Positions 14,919-23,867 are shown, numbered from the stretch's first letter. The stretch is DNA of 43,249 nt from Candidatus Kuenenia stuttgartensis (GCA_020723505.1 DYIT01000006.1:27268-70516); one strand, 5' to 3'. The notes: generated by a model from the letters alone, not told the origin. A program made the numbers and translations.

Positions 14919-15829
14919 ACAGGCATGGGGCCGTCCTGCTTTGCGCGATTCTCTCGGCTGCTCTGTCCGCCGGCTGCCCGGAAAAGCCCGGCTGTCCCGA
15001 CGATTCGGGCTATCCGAAGGTCGATTCCGCCGGGACCGCAGCCTCCCCCGAGAAGTTCCCGAAGCCTCCCGTCGACGAGAAGGAACTCGCCCAGGCTCCA
15101 GACGACGTTTTCAGCGAGGCCGACGCCTTCTACGTCCGCGTGATTCCGGCCCCGACCAAGGACTCCGTCAGGAAGAAGCCGGAGGTCGTCCGGAACGCGG
15201 CGAGGCTTCTCCTCGGCGACGCAAGGGCCAAGGATGACGCAGCCCGGGAGCTGGCCGCCCTGGGTATGGCCTCAGCCTGCTTCCTCCAGAAGACGGCGAA
15301 GGAGACGGCCAGGGAAAACAACCTCGACGCCTACGCGTCCGAAGACGCGGTCATGGAAGTGATATTCAGAATCCAGGACGGATACCTTCGCGGCAAGGAC
15401 ATGAAGGCGCTCCTCCGCTACTTCGCCGCGGTCACGGGAAAGACCCTTCTGGTCGAGAAGCCCGTTCTCGAAATGAACAGGGAGTTCGACGTCAGGAACG
15501 TGTATCCGATACCGGCGCTCGGGAGGGTGGGGGACATTCTCGAGCTCGACGACGCGCTGTGGCAGGGCATGAGCATGGACGCGCCGGTCCTGGAACTCTC
15601 AACCCGCGTTGCGTACGACCTCAAAATCCACGAAGAGGACGCGGCCTGGACGATAAAAGCCCTGGCCAGGGTCGGGAACGTCAGGATTCAGATGGACGAC
15701 GGCATGCAGGCCCTCGTGACAATGCGCGTCAGGGCTGCCACCTGCGAAGCCGCGATAACCCAAATCGCCCGCCACGCGGGCTTCGAGGTCAAGTCCTCGA
15801 CCGGCACTCTGGTGATTTCCAAGCCTTGA
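14915..15829 (+). CDS. lipoprotein with a C-terminal secretin-N (STN)-like domain
   Basis: 304 residues from the ATG at 14915. The signal peptide ends in a lipobox LSAGC with the lipidated Cys at C21. A Pro-rich linker follows, then a helical region (VRNAARLLLGDARAKDDAARELAALG) and a C-terminal 75-residue domain (LKIHEEDAAWTIKALARVGNVRIQMDD, then MRVRAATCEAAITQIARHAGFEV) with the beta-alpha-beta pattern of STN or N0 domains found in secretins and TonB receptors. There is no beta-barrel, so it is not a secretin itself. It may dock to one, or act in the pilus pathway of the neighbouring genes. This role is inferred. Confidence 0.75.
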   Translation: MNRHGAVLLCAILSAALSAGCPEKPGCPDDSGYPKVDSAGTAASPEKFPKPPVDEKELAQAPDDVFSEADAFYVRVIPAPTKDSVRKKPEVVRNAARLLLGDARAKDDAARELAALGMASACFLQKTAKETARENNLDAYASEDAVMEVIFRIQDGYLRGKDMKALLRYFAAVTGKTLLVEKPVLEMNREFDVRNVYPIPALGRVGDILELDDALWQGMSMDAPVLELSTRVAYDLKIHEEDAAWTIKALARVGNVRIQMDDGMQALVTMRVRAATCEAAITQIARHAGFEVKSSTGTLVISKP

Positions 15830-15910
15830 CCGGGCAACAAGCCTTCCACTTCCATGCGGAAAGCACGGTTTCCGGTGGCTGCCACAACCAGCGCTTATCC
15901 GCTTCATACC

Positions 15911-15943
15911 CTCCTGCGCTTTTTGCGCCTCTTTGCGGCTTTG
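15911..15943 (+). repeat. 'ctttttgcgcctctttgcggc' word repeat
   Basis: A repeated CTTTTTGCG / CTCTTTGCGG word in the 164-base gap between the converging lipoprotein and dprA genes. I recall similar GCGCAAAG-type words scattered in many environmental genomes; no second copy was found here. Confidence 0.4.
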
Positions 15944-15993
15944 AAAAGAGTTTGTCATTTTCTGGACATGGCAAATTTCCTGATTTCCATCCT

Positions 15994-17112
15994 TCATTTC
16001 TTCCCTCCCGCACGCTGATTCGACTCGAACACGCCCCCCGGCAACTGGCGCACGATTCGCTTCATCTCGAGGAAGAACAGCGCAGACGCAACCTTCTCGA
16101 CGGCAATCCCGGTTATCTCCGAGATTTCCTCTATGCATGCAGGATCGGGCTTCAGGCTGTCCAGCACCGCCTGCTCCTCCGAAGTCAGCGCCGGTGGAGC
16201 GGCGGTTCCGGGGCTTCGTGCCGGGGACGCGGTCGCGGTTCCGGGCGGCAGTTCGTCAAGCACGTCATCCACGGAACATGCTATCTTCGCGCCTCGGGCT
16301 ATGAGGGCGTTCGTCCCCATGCTCTGGGCGGAGTCGGTCCTTCCGGGCACGGCGAAAACCTCCCGGTTCTGCTCGAGCGCCCACCGCGCCGTCAGCAGCG
16401 CTCCGCTCCTCAACGAAGCCTCGACGACAAGGACCCCGAGCGAAAGGCCGGAGATAATCCGGTTCCGCCTCGGGAAATTCGACCGGTCCGGCCTGGCCCT
16501 GAGGGGGAACTCCGAGACCACCGCCCCCTTTTCGCAGATGCGGTCCGCAAGGCCGGAGTTCTCCGCCGGATAGACGTTCAGTACGCCTGACCCAAGCACG
16601 GCGACGGTCGCGCCTCCCGCCTCCAGCGCGGCCTCGTGAGCCGCTGTATCCACGCCCCTCGCCAGTCCGGACACGACCGCAAGTCCGGCGCCTGCAAGGG
16701 CTGCAGCGAACGCGAACGACTGCCTTCTCCCGTAATGGGTGCATTGCCTCGTGCCCACCACAGCGACCGAAGGCAGCGAAAGCGATTCCGGCCTTCCCCT
16801 GACGAAAAGGACGAGGGGCGGATTGTGGATTTCGAGCAGTCTTCCAGGGTACGAGGGGGAATAGAATGGAACGATGGAGACTCCTTCCGCGACCGCTTCG
16901 GATATCTCCTTCCCTGCGTCGAAATCTCCGGCGGAAACGACTCCGGCGGCCGTCTTGGGTCCGATGCCCCTGACCTCGAGCAACTCCTTCTCCTTTGCGG
17001 CGAGAACGGCCCGTTCGTCTCCGAATGCCCTCACGAGGGATTGGTAGCGCGCCCAGCCCACTCCCTCGACCTGGCTCAGAAGAAGCAGGGCCGCAAGCCT
17101 GTCAGATTGCAT
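15994..17112 (-). CDS. dprA: DNA-processing protein DprA (Smf)
   Basis: 372 residues from the ATG at 17112, which has GAGG nine bases upstream and matches the usual N-terminus (LLLLSQVEGVGWARYQSLVRAFG). An alternative ATG at 17193, following the aroB stop as TGAAATG, would add 27 residues. A helix-hairpin-helix region (VRGIGPKTAAGV) leads into the Rossmann fold: VAVVGTRQCTHYGRR, VSGLARGVDTAAHEAAL, LGSGVLNVYPAEN, FPRRNRIISGLS and VFAVPGR. The C-terminal DML1-like winged helix is near 290-360. DprA loads RecA on incoming single-stranded DNA in natural transformation. With pilin genes nearby it may belong to a competence pathway, but the gene is almost universal. Confidence 0.93.
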   Translation of the reverse strand: MQSDRLAALLLLSQVEGVGWARYQSLVRAFGDERAVLAAKEKELLEVRGIGPKTAAGVVSAGDFDAGKEISEAVAEGVSIVPFYSPSYPGRLLEIHNPPLVLFVRGRPESLSLPSVAVVGTRQCTHYGRRQSFAFAAALAGAGLAVVSGLARGVDTAAHEAALEAGGATVAVLGSGVLNVYPAENSGLADRICEKGAVVSEFPLRARPDRSNFPRRNRIISGLSLGVLVVEASLRSGALLTARWALEQNREVFAVPGRTDSAQSMGTNALIARGAKIACSVDDVLDELPPGTATASPARSPGTAAPPALTSEEQAVLDSLKPDPACIEEISEITGIAVEKVASALFFLEMKRIVRQLPGGVFESNQRAGGKK

Positions 17113-17194
17113 GCGCGGAACCTCAAAACGACCGGCAGTCACTTGCCGCCCGAAATGGGCGGGGCAGTCTTCACCCGGCAGATTGGATCTCATT

Positions 17195-18292
17195 TCAGCC
17201 GGAAACGCTGAAATCCCTTACGAACCCGATGAGCTCCTGCAGGGGGAAATCCTCGACTATCCTCGCCCTGCCGATGCATTCGGGAAGCACGATTCTCGCT
17301 TTTCCGTGCCGAAATTTCTTGTCCCTTGCAATTGCCGCCGCCGCTCGCGCCGGATCAGCCGCGCGAGGCCATGAAACCGGAAGCGAGAATTTCCCCAGCG
17401 CTTTCCCTATCCTCTTCATATCAGCGGCATCGAGTCCGGCGTACTTCCGTCCGAGTATCGCTGCGGCGCAGATGCCCACGGAAACAGCCTCGCCGTGCAG
17501 CACCGCCCCGGGCGGCGACGAAGCCTCGATTGCGTGCCCGATGGTGTGCCCCAGGTTCAGCAGAGCCCTTTTTCCCCGCTCCATCTCGTCCCCGGCTGCG
17601 ATGCCAGCCTTTATACGAACCGACCTCTCCACCGCGGATGCCAGGTATTCCACATTCCCCGAGGCCAGGCCCTTCGCCCTCCGTTCAATCTCGGAGAAGA
17701 AGTCGCCGTCCATGATTATCCCGTGCTTTATTATCTCAGCGAATCCGGAGAGGAATTCGCGGCGGGGCATGCTCAGCACGGTCGCAGGATCAATTATCAC
17801 CTTGACGGGCTGCGAGAACAGCCCGATCATGTTCTTTCCAGCCTTCGGGTGATTGACCCCGACCTTCCCGCCGATGCACGAATCCGCCTGCGCGAGCAGC
17901 GTGGTCGGGACCTGTACGTACGGAATGCCGCGCATGTAAGTCGAAGCCGCGAAACCCGCCAAATCGCCGGTTACCCCTCCTCCAATCGCGATTGCCTCCC
18001 ACGACCTGTCCGCCGAGGCTTTGAACATGCCTCTGTAGATGCAATCAACAGTCTTCAGGTTCTTCGCGGGTTCTCCCGGGGCATGCTTTATCAGGGCTGA
18101 TTTCTTCGATGCTCCGCCTATGGCCTCAATGCACCTCCGGCCGAAGAGCTTCGCGACGTTTTCATCCGCTATTATTGCGAATCCGTGCGCTTCCGAGCAG
18201 GAGGCGTGGCGGCCAAGCATGGCGTCGAGTTTCCCAGGCGCTATCTCGACCTGCACTGCTCCCGACTCGAATTGTATTTCGAACTCCGCCAT
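17195..18292 (-). CDS. aroB: 3-dehydroquinate synthase
   Basis: 365 residues from the ATG at 18292; the longer frame to 18370 gives an unlikely N-terminus. Family motifs are intact: GGGVTGDLAGFAASTYMRGI, VPTTLLAQADSCIGGKVGVN, KNMIGLFSQP, the metal-binding FAEIIKHG, NLGHTIGHAIE and HGEAVSVGI. AroB converts DAHP to 3-dehydroquinate, the second step of the shikimate pathway, using NAD and a divalent metal. The dprA gene follows at 82 bases (or 1 base with the longer start). Confidence 0.93.
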   Translation of the reverse strand: MAEFEIQFESGAVQVEIAPGKLDAMLGRHASCSEAHGFAIIADENVAKLFGRRCIEAIGGASKKSALIKHAPGEPAKNLKTVDCIYRGMFKASADRSWEAIAIGGGVTGDLAGFAASTYMRGIPYVQVPTTLLAQADSCIGGKVGVNHPKAGKNMIGLFSQPVKVIIDPATVLSMPRREFLSGFAEIIKHGIIMDGDFFSEIERRAKGLASGNVEYLASAVERSVRIKAGIAAGDEMERGKRALLNLGHTIGHAIEASSPPGAVLHGEAVSVGICAAAILGRKYAGLDAADMKRIGKALGKFSLPVSWPRAADPARAAAAIARDKKFRHGKARIVLPECIGRARIVEDFPLQELIGFVRDFSVSG

Positions 18293-18410
18293 CGCGCGCT
18301 TCGATGCTCGAGGCTGGCCTGGAAGTGCAAAGCAGCATGGCGCCGGATGCTCTCCGGGGACGGTCCTCATTGCATGGAGTTCATGCCGTGCTCGAGCCCC
18401 TTCCCGGGAG

Positions 18411-18833
18411 TCATTTCCTGCCCATGGCTGCCCTTACTTTCCCGGCAGCCTCCTTAACTTCCGCCGGAATTCCCGGCTTCATCGACCAGGCCTGCTTCAG
18501 TTCCTGTCTCGAGTACCTGGGTATGACGTGCATATGGAAATGGAAGACGTCCTGCCATGCTTCCGCCCCGGCGCAGTGGAAGAGGTTCACTCCCTTGCAT
18601 CCAAGCGCCGAAGGCATCACCCGGGCGATTTCCCTGGCAGCCGCAATCACCGCCAATACATCCTCCCCGGGGATGTCTAGAATGTTCACGCTGTGCTTCC
18701 TGGGGACTACCAGGCAGTGTCCCCGGGTCGCGGGGTTGATGTCCGCAAAGACAATCACCGAGCCGTCTTCGAAAATCTTCTCCGACGGCACTTCCCCCGC
18801 GACTATGCGGCAGAATATGCAGTCCACGGGCAT
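18411..18833 (-). CDS. HIT-family nucleotide hydrolase/transferase
   Basis: 140 residues. The N-terminus CIFCRIVAGEVPSEKIFEDGSV is typical of Hint/HinT-type proteins, and the histidine triad is HFHMHVIPR near residue 97. These enzymes hydrolyse AMP-lysine or other adenylylated substrates, or act on dinucleoside polyphosphates. It lies 7 bases after rpsU. The C-terminal QELKQAWSMKPGIPAEVKE helix is slightly longer than in E. coli HinT. The exact substrate cannot be read. Confidence 0.9.
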   Translation of the reverse strand: MPVDCIFCRIVAGEVPSEKIFEDGSVIVFADINPATRGHCLVVPRKHSVNILDIPGEDVLAVIAAAREIARVMPSALGCKGVNLFHCAGAEAWQDVFHFHMHVIPRYSRQELKQAWSMKPGIPAEVKEAAGKVRAAMGRK

Positions 18834-18840
18834 TTGGAGC

Positions 18841-19062
18841 CTACCTGAGATGCGAACTCAACTTCTTCTTCTTCTTGCCCAGCAGGGCCTTGCGGATGTT
18901 CCTCCTCTTCTCCGCCAGATCCCTTCTCTTCGAGTCGCTGGGTTTTTCGAAGAAACGGTTCCTTTTCTCGTCGCTGAAAATCCCCTCCGTCGAACACACC
19001 CTCTTGAACCTCCTCAGCGCTTTTTCAAGCGATTCACCTATTCTTACTTGTATTTTCGGCAC
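18841..19062 (-). CDS. rpsU: 30S ribosomal protein bS21
   Basis: 73 residues. The body (QVRIGESLEKALRRFKRVCSTEGIFSDEKRNRFFEKPSDSKRRDLAEKR) is diagnostic of bS21, and a Lys-rich tail follows. The start is taken as GTG at 19062, because a GGAGG lies exactly six bases upstream; the ATG at 19068 touches the GGAGG and is too close. This gives an N-terminus (M)PKIQVR that aligns with the E. coli MPVIKVR. It is the first gene of a minus-strand run with the HIT gene. Confidence 0.92.
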   Translation of the reverse strand: MPKIQVRIGESLEKALRRFKRVCSTEGIFSDEKRNRFFEKPSDSKRRDLAEKRRNIRKALLGKKKKKLSSHLR

Positions 19063-19068
19063 CTTCAT

Positions 19069-19207
19069 CCTCCAAAAAAAAAGCACCATCATTCATTAAC
19101 GATATTCAGCAATGTGACCGGTGAGGCTATCAGCCCGAAGGCTGTTTTGCAACGATAAACCTACTGAGTTCAGTGTTCTCTGATTTGACCCATGAGCTCG
19201 GAACCGT
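19069..19207. other. 139-base spacer between purB and rpsU
   Basis: Only a small CAGCC/GGGCTG hairpin (about 19130-19142) and an A-rich tract on the plus strand at the rpsU ribosome site are seen. No clear promoter or terminator was identified. Confidence 0.4.
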
Positions 19208-20641
19208 CTAGGCAAAGGCTCGTACCGACTCCTTGATCGCGGCAATCCTCCCCTCCCACACGCCGCACACTTCCAGGCAAGTCTTTTCAGCGATTCCGAT
19301 ATAGGTTTCTGGATTCCTAATGATGGCTTTGATTGTATCGGCAGCTTTCGCCGGCAGGCCTGAAAGCGCTTTTTTCAAGGCAGGATCCGAAGATAATGTA
19401 TCTGCCAGCGGCCTTTTGGAGTCTCTTGCTCTTTTCGCCGCATCCCTTACTATTTCATATCCATTGTTAATACCATTAGCAGAGAATACAATGTATAGCG
19501 GTTCTGCGATAAACTGATCCATTGCCTTATTAAGGTTCGCCTTCATCGCCTCCCCGTCTATCGTCGTTCTGTCCAGGGCTTTGCGCATTCTCATGACAGC
19601 GTAGGCCACCGCTCCCAATAGTTCAGGCACGAATCTCCCGGACGCTGAATTGGTCAGATCCCGCTGGTGCTCTGAAATCTGGTCGCTGAAAACCGTTATC
19701 ATCCTCGGCATGTAGGCCTTCCACAGGCTCTTCACGTTCTCGAAGTCGACGGGATTGACCTTGTGTGGCATTGTGGACGATCCTACGTGTCCCTGATCGA
19801 CGATTTTCCCGATTTCCCCTATTTCCGACCTCATGAGATGCCTCATGTCGTCTGCAAGGTTCGCGAGCACGGATAGCAGTGATATCGCACCATAGCACAA
19901 ATCGGCGGTATACTCCGGTTCAACTATCTGCGATGCTATGTTCGATACCGGTATTGCCAATCCGAGTCTGCCGAGCACCGCCCGCTCGAGCGCCTTGGGA
20001 TCGCCCGGGAACACAATCGACTGGGCCGCATAAGTGCCTACTGCACCGGAGATTTTCCCGGGCATTGCCTCGGCCGCGGCGGCTATCTTCTCGATTCGCT
20101 TTCCTATCCTTGATACGTAAAGCGCCATTGCGTGTCCGAACGTGGTAGGGATGGCATGCTGGCCGTGCGTCCTTCCAATCTGGGCCGTCCCTGCGCAAGT
20201 CCTAGCCAGCGATATGACTCGCTCCAGCAGGAAGAGCGCCTTGTCGACGAGAACCCTTGACGCGAACTCCTTGAAGCTGAGAGCCCTTGCCGTGTCCGTG
20301 ATGTCGCATGAAGTTGCGGTCAGATGAATGAATGCCCCTGCTTTTCCCGGCAGCCTTTTCTTGATGCAGTTGACCAGCGCCCTCACGTTGTGCTGCGTAA
20401 TGCGCTCTTCTTCATATACTTCCGAAGGCGGAATTTCCTGCTCCAGCTTGTCGAGGTTCGGGGCATCCTTTGCTGAAAGCAGCCCAATCTCCACGAACGC
20501 TTCGAGAAGCGCAACCTCCACGCGAATCTGGTATTTTATCTGGGCTTCCTCCGACAGATATGGCGAGGCAAGCGCGTAAAAATCTTCGTCCGCGCCGTAA
20601 TATCTTGAGTCGAATGGATTTATGGCGTCAAACAACTTCAT
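19208..20641 (-). CDS. purB: adenylosuccinate lyase
   Basis: 477 residues. The fumarase/aspartase-superfamily signature GSSTMPHKVNPVDFEN is present near residue 289, along with RTHGQHAIPTTFGHAMALY near 157 and TSCDITDTARA near 110. PurB releases fumarate at two steps of purine synthesis, forming AICAR and AMP. Its start overlaps the end of an unassigned gene by 14 bases, so it is the last gene of a minus-strand operon from acylphosphatase onward. Confidence 0.93.
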   Translation of the reverse strand: MKLFDAINPFDSRYYGADEDFYALASPYLSEEAQIKYQIRVEVALLEAFVEIGLLSAKDAPNLDKLEQEIPPSEVYEEERITQHNVRALVNCIKKRLPGKAGAFIHLTATSCDITDTARALSFKEFASRVLVDKALFLLERVISLARTCAGTAQIGRTHGQHAIPTTFGHAMALYVSRIGKRIEKIAAAAEAMPGKISGAVGTYAAQSIVFPGDPKALERAVLGRLGLAIPVSNIASQIVEPEYTADLCYGAISLLSVLANLADDMRHLMRSEIGEIGKIVDQGHVGSSTMPHKVNPVDFENVKSLWKAYMPRMITVFSDQISEHQRDLTNSASGRFVPELLGAVAYAVMRMRKALDRTTIDGEAMKANLNKAMDQFIAEPLYIVFSANGINNGYEIVRDAAKRARDSKRPLADTLSSDPALKKALSGLPAKAADTIKAIIRNPETYIGIAEKTCLEVCGVWEGRIAAIKESVRAFA

Positions 20642-21107
20642 TTTCTTTCCCCTGGCGCTCTCTCATTTCTGCAAGAAGTTTCTCGACCTCGTCCCTGCTC
20701 ACGAATTCGTCGGACAGCACCGACTGTATCTTCTCGAGCGCAATCACTTCCACCATCCTCCTTAGCGCCGAGGAATGGAGGCAGCGCTGGAAGGCTTCGT
20801 TCGCCATTTCGATCGATTCACTGTCTCCCGCGGATGTCTTAGGTTTGTCGACTTCCCTGGTTTCCCCGGTCGAGGAGCCGGAAATCATTCTTTCGATTTC
20901 CGAGCATAGGATTTTCATGAAAATCAGGAGTTCGTCCATCGCCAGCCTGGCTTCGACCTCGCTCCCTTCGACAAGCTGTTTTTCAGCGTTCGCGAGTTTT
21001 TCCGACAGCGCAGACGCGTCGGCGCCGAATTCACAGAGCGCCTCAATCCTCTTTCGCGTCCTGTCCAGCAGGCTCTGCGTCGGCCTCCGTTCGCCGGGGT
21101 CTTCCAT
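20628..21107 (-). CDS. unassigned helical protein
   Basis: 159 residues from the ATG at 21107 with AGGA six bases upstream. Mostly helical and charged, with a heptad-like segment (ALSEKLANAEKQLVEGSEVEARLAMDELLIFMKIL) near 33-66 and a Ser/Thr/Glu-rich linker near 77-95, then a helix pair ending DEVEKLLAEMRERQGKE. No signal peptide or membrane helix. It lies between a coiled-coil gene (7-base gap) and purB (14-base overlap). Family not recognised. Confidence 0.7.
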   Translation of the reverse strand: MEDPGERRPTQSLLDRTRKRIEALCEFGADASALSEKLANAEKQLVEGSEVEARLAMDELLIFMKILCSEIERMISGSSTGETREVDKPKTSAGDSESIEMANEAFQRCLHSSALRRMVEVIALEKIQSVLSDEFVSRDEVEKLLAEMRERQGKENEVV

Positions 21108-21114
21108 GAGGGTC

Positions 21115-21657
21115 CTACTTTACCAGTTCTTCCCGCATGGCCTTGAATTTGGCGATGCGTTCCATGTATTCGGCCTTGATGGTCGAGAGCCTGTCCACGT
21201 CCTCGGCAAGCCTGTTCTTCTTCTTCTCGAGTTCGGCCGCTGCCTTCTTGTTTTCCGAGAGCTCTGCCTCGAGCTTCGCGACATCCGCTTCCATCTTGGA
21301 AACGGCCTTTTCCATGCCGGAATTCTCCTTTTCCACGGCTTTCAGGCTCTGCGCAAGCCCATCCTTCCTGCTCTTCAGCTCCGCGTTGACCGCTGAGATC
21401 TCGCTCAAACCGGCCTCCAGCGTCTTCACCTCGTCCTCGAATTTGGAGTTGAGCTCCGAAATCCTCCCCATCTCAATCTCAATCATCGCCCGCTTTCTCG
21501 TAAGCTCGGACATGCTGCTGAGCATGGCCAGCAACTTCTCATTCGCGGCGCCAAGGTGCCTGTTAATCGCCCCCTCCGCCCTTGAGAGGTTCTCTTCTAT
21601 CTCTCTTCCCTCGTCCTCGTGCTTGTCAGATTCCTGGGAATCCTTCTTCCGTGCCAT
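21115..21657 (-). CDS. coiled-coil protein, unknown
   Basis: 180 residues from the ATG at 21657, chosen for AAAGGA at good spacing; upstream codons are open to 21684. From about residue 20 to the end the sequence is a nearly continuous coiled coil (KTLEAGLSEISAVNAELKSRKDGLAQSLKAVEKEN; EAELSENKKAAAELEKKKNRLAEDVDRL), with a charged N-terminus. There is no signal peptide, so it should be cytoplasmic or membrane-attached through partners. It lies 23 bases after the phosphoesterase and 7 bases before another helical protein, suggesting the two act together. Confidence 0.72.
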   Translation of the reverse strand: MARKKDSQESDKHEDEGREIEENLSRAEGAINRHLGAANEKLLAMLSSMSELTRKRAMIEIEMGRISELNSKFEDEVKTLEAGLSEISAVNAELKSRKDGLAQSLKAVEKENSGMEKAVSKMEADVAKLEAELSENKKAAAELEKKKNRLAEDVDRLSTIKAEYMERIAKFKAMREELVK

Positions 21658-21680
21658 GATGATTCCTTTCAGATAGGCCG

Positions 21681-22406
21681 TCATCTTCCATATCTCAGGC
21701 GTTCCGCCAGTATCTCGGGCAGGCCCGCCTCGACAATCTTCCTTCCCGCCAGGTCGACGTCATACGGCACCCTCAGGATTTCAGCGGTCTTCTCATCCGA
21801 GTCGTAAACAGCAAGGCATGCGCATGGATTCTCGTCCCTCGGCTGTCCCACGCTGCCGACGTTGACCAGCGCCTTCTCCCCTGGCCCCAGCTGTATCCTG
21901 CTGTCCATTGTGTATGAAACCGTCTGCTTCTGGAAAAAGGTGACCGGCACGTGCGAGTGCCCCAGGAAGCAGATGTCGGTCTGCAGTGCCTGCAGGGACA
22001 GATGCGCGTCGTAGCTCGTCTGTATGTAGTCGAACATCTCCGGGAAGTTAAGCGACCCGTGGACAAGGGTGATTATCCCGTCCACTCCGGCCACAAGTTC
22101 CAGGTTTCTCAGGTATTCGACGTCCTGTTTCGATATGTTCTTGCGGGTCCAGATTACCGCTTCCTTCGCGTATGAATTGAAGAAATCTATGTTCAGCTTC
22201 TCTATGGTCGCGAAGTCGTGGTTGCCGGCAACCACTACGGAATGAAGCTCGCGGACGATTTCGATGCACTTGCTCGGATCGGCGCCGTAGCCGACTATAT
22301 CGCCGAGGCACAGGAATTTCTCGGCTCCGTGGGACTTCATGGCCTCGACCGAGGCTTTCAGGGCTTCCAGGTTACCGTGAATGTCTCCGAAGACACCGTA
22401 TTTCAT
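21681..22406 (-). CDS. calcineurin-like metallophosphoesterase (YfcE/MJ0936-type)
   Basis: 241 residues. Metal-binding motifs of the family appear in order: GDIHGN (7-12), GDIVGYG near 36, GNHD near 61, VHGS near 115 and GHSHVP near 149, each carrying the expected Asp, Asn and His ligands. Such enzymes cleave phosphodiesters or nucleotides in vitro; physiological substrates are usually unknown. The start ATG at 22406 follows the stop of the membrane protein gene as TGAAATG. Confidence 0.9.
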   Translation of the reverse strand: MKYGVFGDIHGNLEALKASVEAMKSHGAEKFLCLGDIVGYGADPSKCIEIVRELHSVVVAGNHDFATIEKLNIDFFNSYAKEAVIWTRKNISKQDVEYLRNLELVAGVDGIITLVHGSLNFPEMFDYIQTSYDAHLSLQALQTDICFLGHSHVPVTFFQKQTVSYTMDSRIQLGPGEKALVNVGSVGQPRDENPCACLAVYDSDEKTAEILRVPYDVDLAGRKIVEAGLPEILAERLRYGR

Positions 22407-22407
22407 T

Positions 22408-23307
22408 TCAAGCCGTCAGAACGGCCCTCCTGCGGATTAGAATCACGGATAGAAAAAGCATCCCGGCTGCGAACAGCAGGGCGTATGCGGTACTTTCGAT
22501 TGCATTCACTGCAATCGAGTCTTCCGCCTGTCGAAGCGTCGCTGTCTGGAAATTCGGGATTACCGCCAGAGCGGCTGAGAGCAATCCGCCGGCAGCCCCC
22601 TGTGCCTGTTCATGATGCATGAATCCCTTCATGTTCCCCGCGAGAAAAAGGGCCGCTGACAGGGCAATCCCGCCTATTCCCGGGGCCGCAGACTGCGTAA
22701 AAACGCAAACGCTCGCGAAAAGTATAACCCCGGGAACGCTGGAAATCAAGCCTGCCTTCAAAAAAAACCCGGCTTCCGTTCCCGTTTCCTTCGTCATGCA
22801 TGCTGCAACCACGGGCCATGCAGCTGCTGCAACCATAATAGCCATGGCGGCGCGGTCCAGTCTCCCTGGTCTTGCGAGTTTTGCAAGGCATGCGATTGCG
22901 ATTGCAGTCGAGACTGCCATGGCGGCCGCAAGACAGCTTTTCCCAGATATTGCCGAGACTACGGCAAAGGTCGAATCCGTCGAAATCAGAAAGCATACTG
23001 ACGACACGATCACAGAAGCCATGAATGTGGAAGCAGGAATGACTTCCATTCCGGCATGTCTCGATGCAAAAAGCCCTGCGGATCCGAAATCGCCGGATGC
23101 CGTGACCTGCCCGGCAGATAAAAGAATCACGATGAATGCGGCAAGGAGCGCGGAATGGATTCCTGTTTCCAGAATCATGCCGCTCTCCATGCCGAATCCG
23201 AATCTCGTTGCAGTGACAAGAGATACGGTCGACAGGCAGGAAAAGCAGACTACAGGCGCAAGCCATGCGCTTCTGAATGCCCTCAATGCGAAGTACTTCG
23301 AGGTCAA
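22408..23307 (-). CDS. polytopic membrane protein (about 8 helices), unknown
   Basis: 299 residues from a TTG at 23307; no ATG or GTG is available in frame before the acylphosphatase stop, and no clear ribosome site is seen. Hydrophobic segments fall near 15-35, 50-65, 95-112, 122-141, 153-168, 185-204, 211-225 and 270-292. The N-terminus (FALRAFRSAWLAPVVCFSCLS) recalls ABC-2-type permeases, but no ATPase partner is adjacent. Cys- and Ala-rich. Function unknown. Confidence 0.65.
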   Translation of the reverse strand: MTSKYFALRAFRSAWLAPVVCFSCLSTVSLVTATRFGFGMESGMILETGIHSALLAAFIVILLSAGQVTASGDFGSAGLFASRHAGMEVIPASTFMASVIVSSVCFLISTDSTFAVVSAISGKSCLAAAMAVSTAIAIACLAKLARPGRLDRAAMAIMVAAAAWPVVAACMTKETGTEAGFFLKAGLISSVPGVILFASVCVFTQSAAPGIGGIALSAALFLAGNMKGFMHHEQAQGAAGGLLSAALAVIPNFQTATLRQAEDSIAVNAIESTAYALLFAAGMLFLSVILIRRRAVLTA

Positions 23308-23375
23308 AGCCGTGGAATTTAGGAAATTTGCCGCTTCCGTATTCTGTTTCCCGAAGACAGCCGGCCTGGATAGGC

Positions 23376-23660
23376 TCAGCGCTTTATGTCGAAACCGATG
23401 AATTTCGGAGGCCCCGGGTCGGGCAGGAGCTCGGTTTTCAGTATATTTCCGGACATCTCCTCATTTATAGCCGAGATGAACCTCATGACTTCGCGTTCCA
23501 TGCCTTCGGCTACCATTTCCACCGTGCCGTCCGGGAGGTTCCTCACGAACCCGCAGACCTTGAAATTCAGCGATATCCTCTTCGTCGTGAACCGGAATCC
23601 CACCCCCTGGACCTCTCCATGGAACACAGCCCTTGTCCTGTAGACCGATTCCTTGTTCAT
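23376..23660 (-). CDS. acyP: acylphosphatase
   Basis: 94 residues. The phosphate-binding motif GEVQGVGFR near residue 16 and the asparagine motif GFVRNLPDGTVEMVAEG near 37 are intact. It hydrolyses acyl phosphates such as 1,3-bisphosphoglycerate or acetyl phosphate. It is the first gene of the minus-strand run leading to purB, divergent from parB. Confidence 0.9.
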   Translation of the reverse strand: MNKESVYRTRAVFHGEVQGVGFRFTTKRISLNFKVCGFVRNLPDGTVEMVAEGMEREVMRFISAINEEMSGNILKTELLPDPGPPKFIGFDIKR

Positions 23661-23867
23661 TCATTGCCTCCGATGGAACGCGGGATTCTACATTGCCTGC
23701 CGCTGTTTTGCACGATTTCTTTCCAGATTTCGTGTCGTTTGCTGTATCATTTCTCCGCGGGCGGAGAGCCGGCAGTCGTGCGATTGCCGGCAACGCCCCG
23801 GTCCGGCAATCATGCCGGATTCGAGCGTCGCGGGTCGATTCCGCCTGGCGTAAAGCGGGAGGATTGC
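23661..23867. other. 207-base divergent region between acyP and parB
   Basis: It should hold promoters for both directions, but no box pair of good spacing was found. A cluster of nested palindromes (GCCGGCA / TGCCGGC from 23768, then TTGCCGG / CCGGCAA near 23785-23808) lies in the half nearer parB. Confidence 0.4.
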
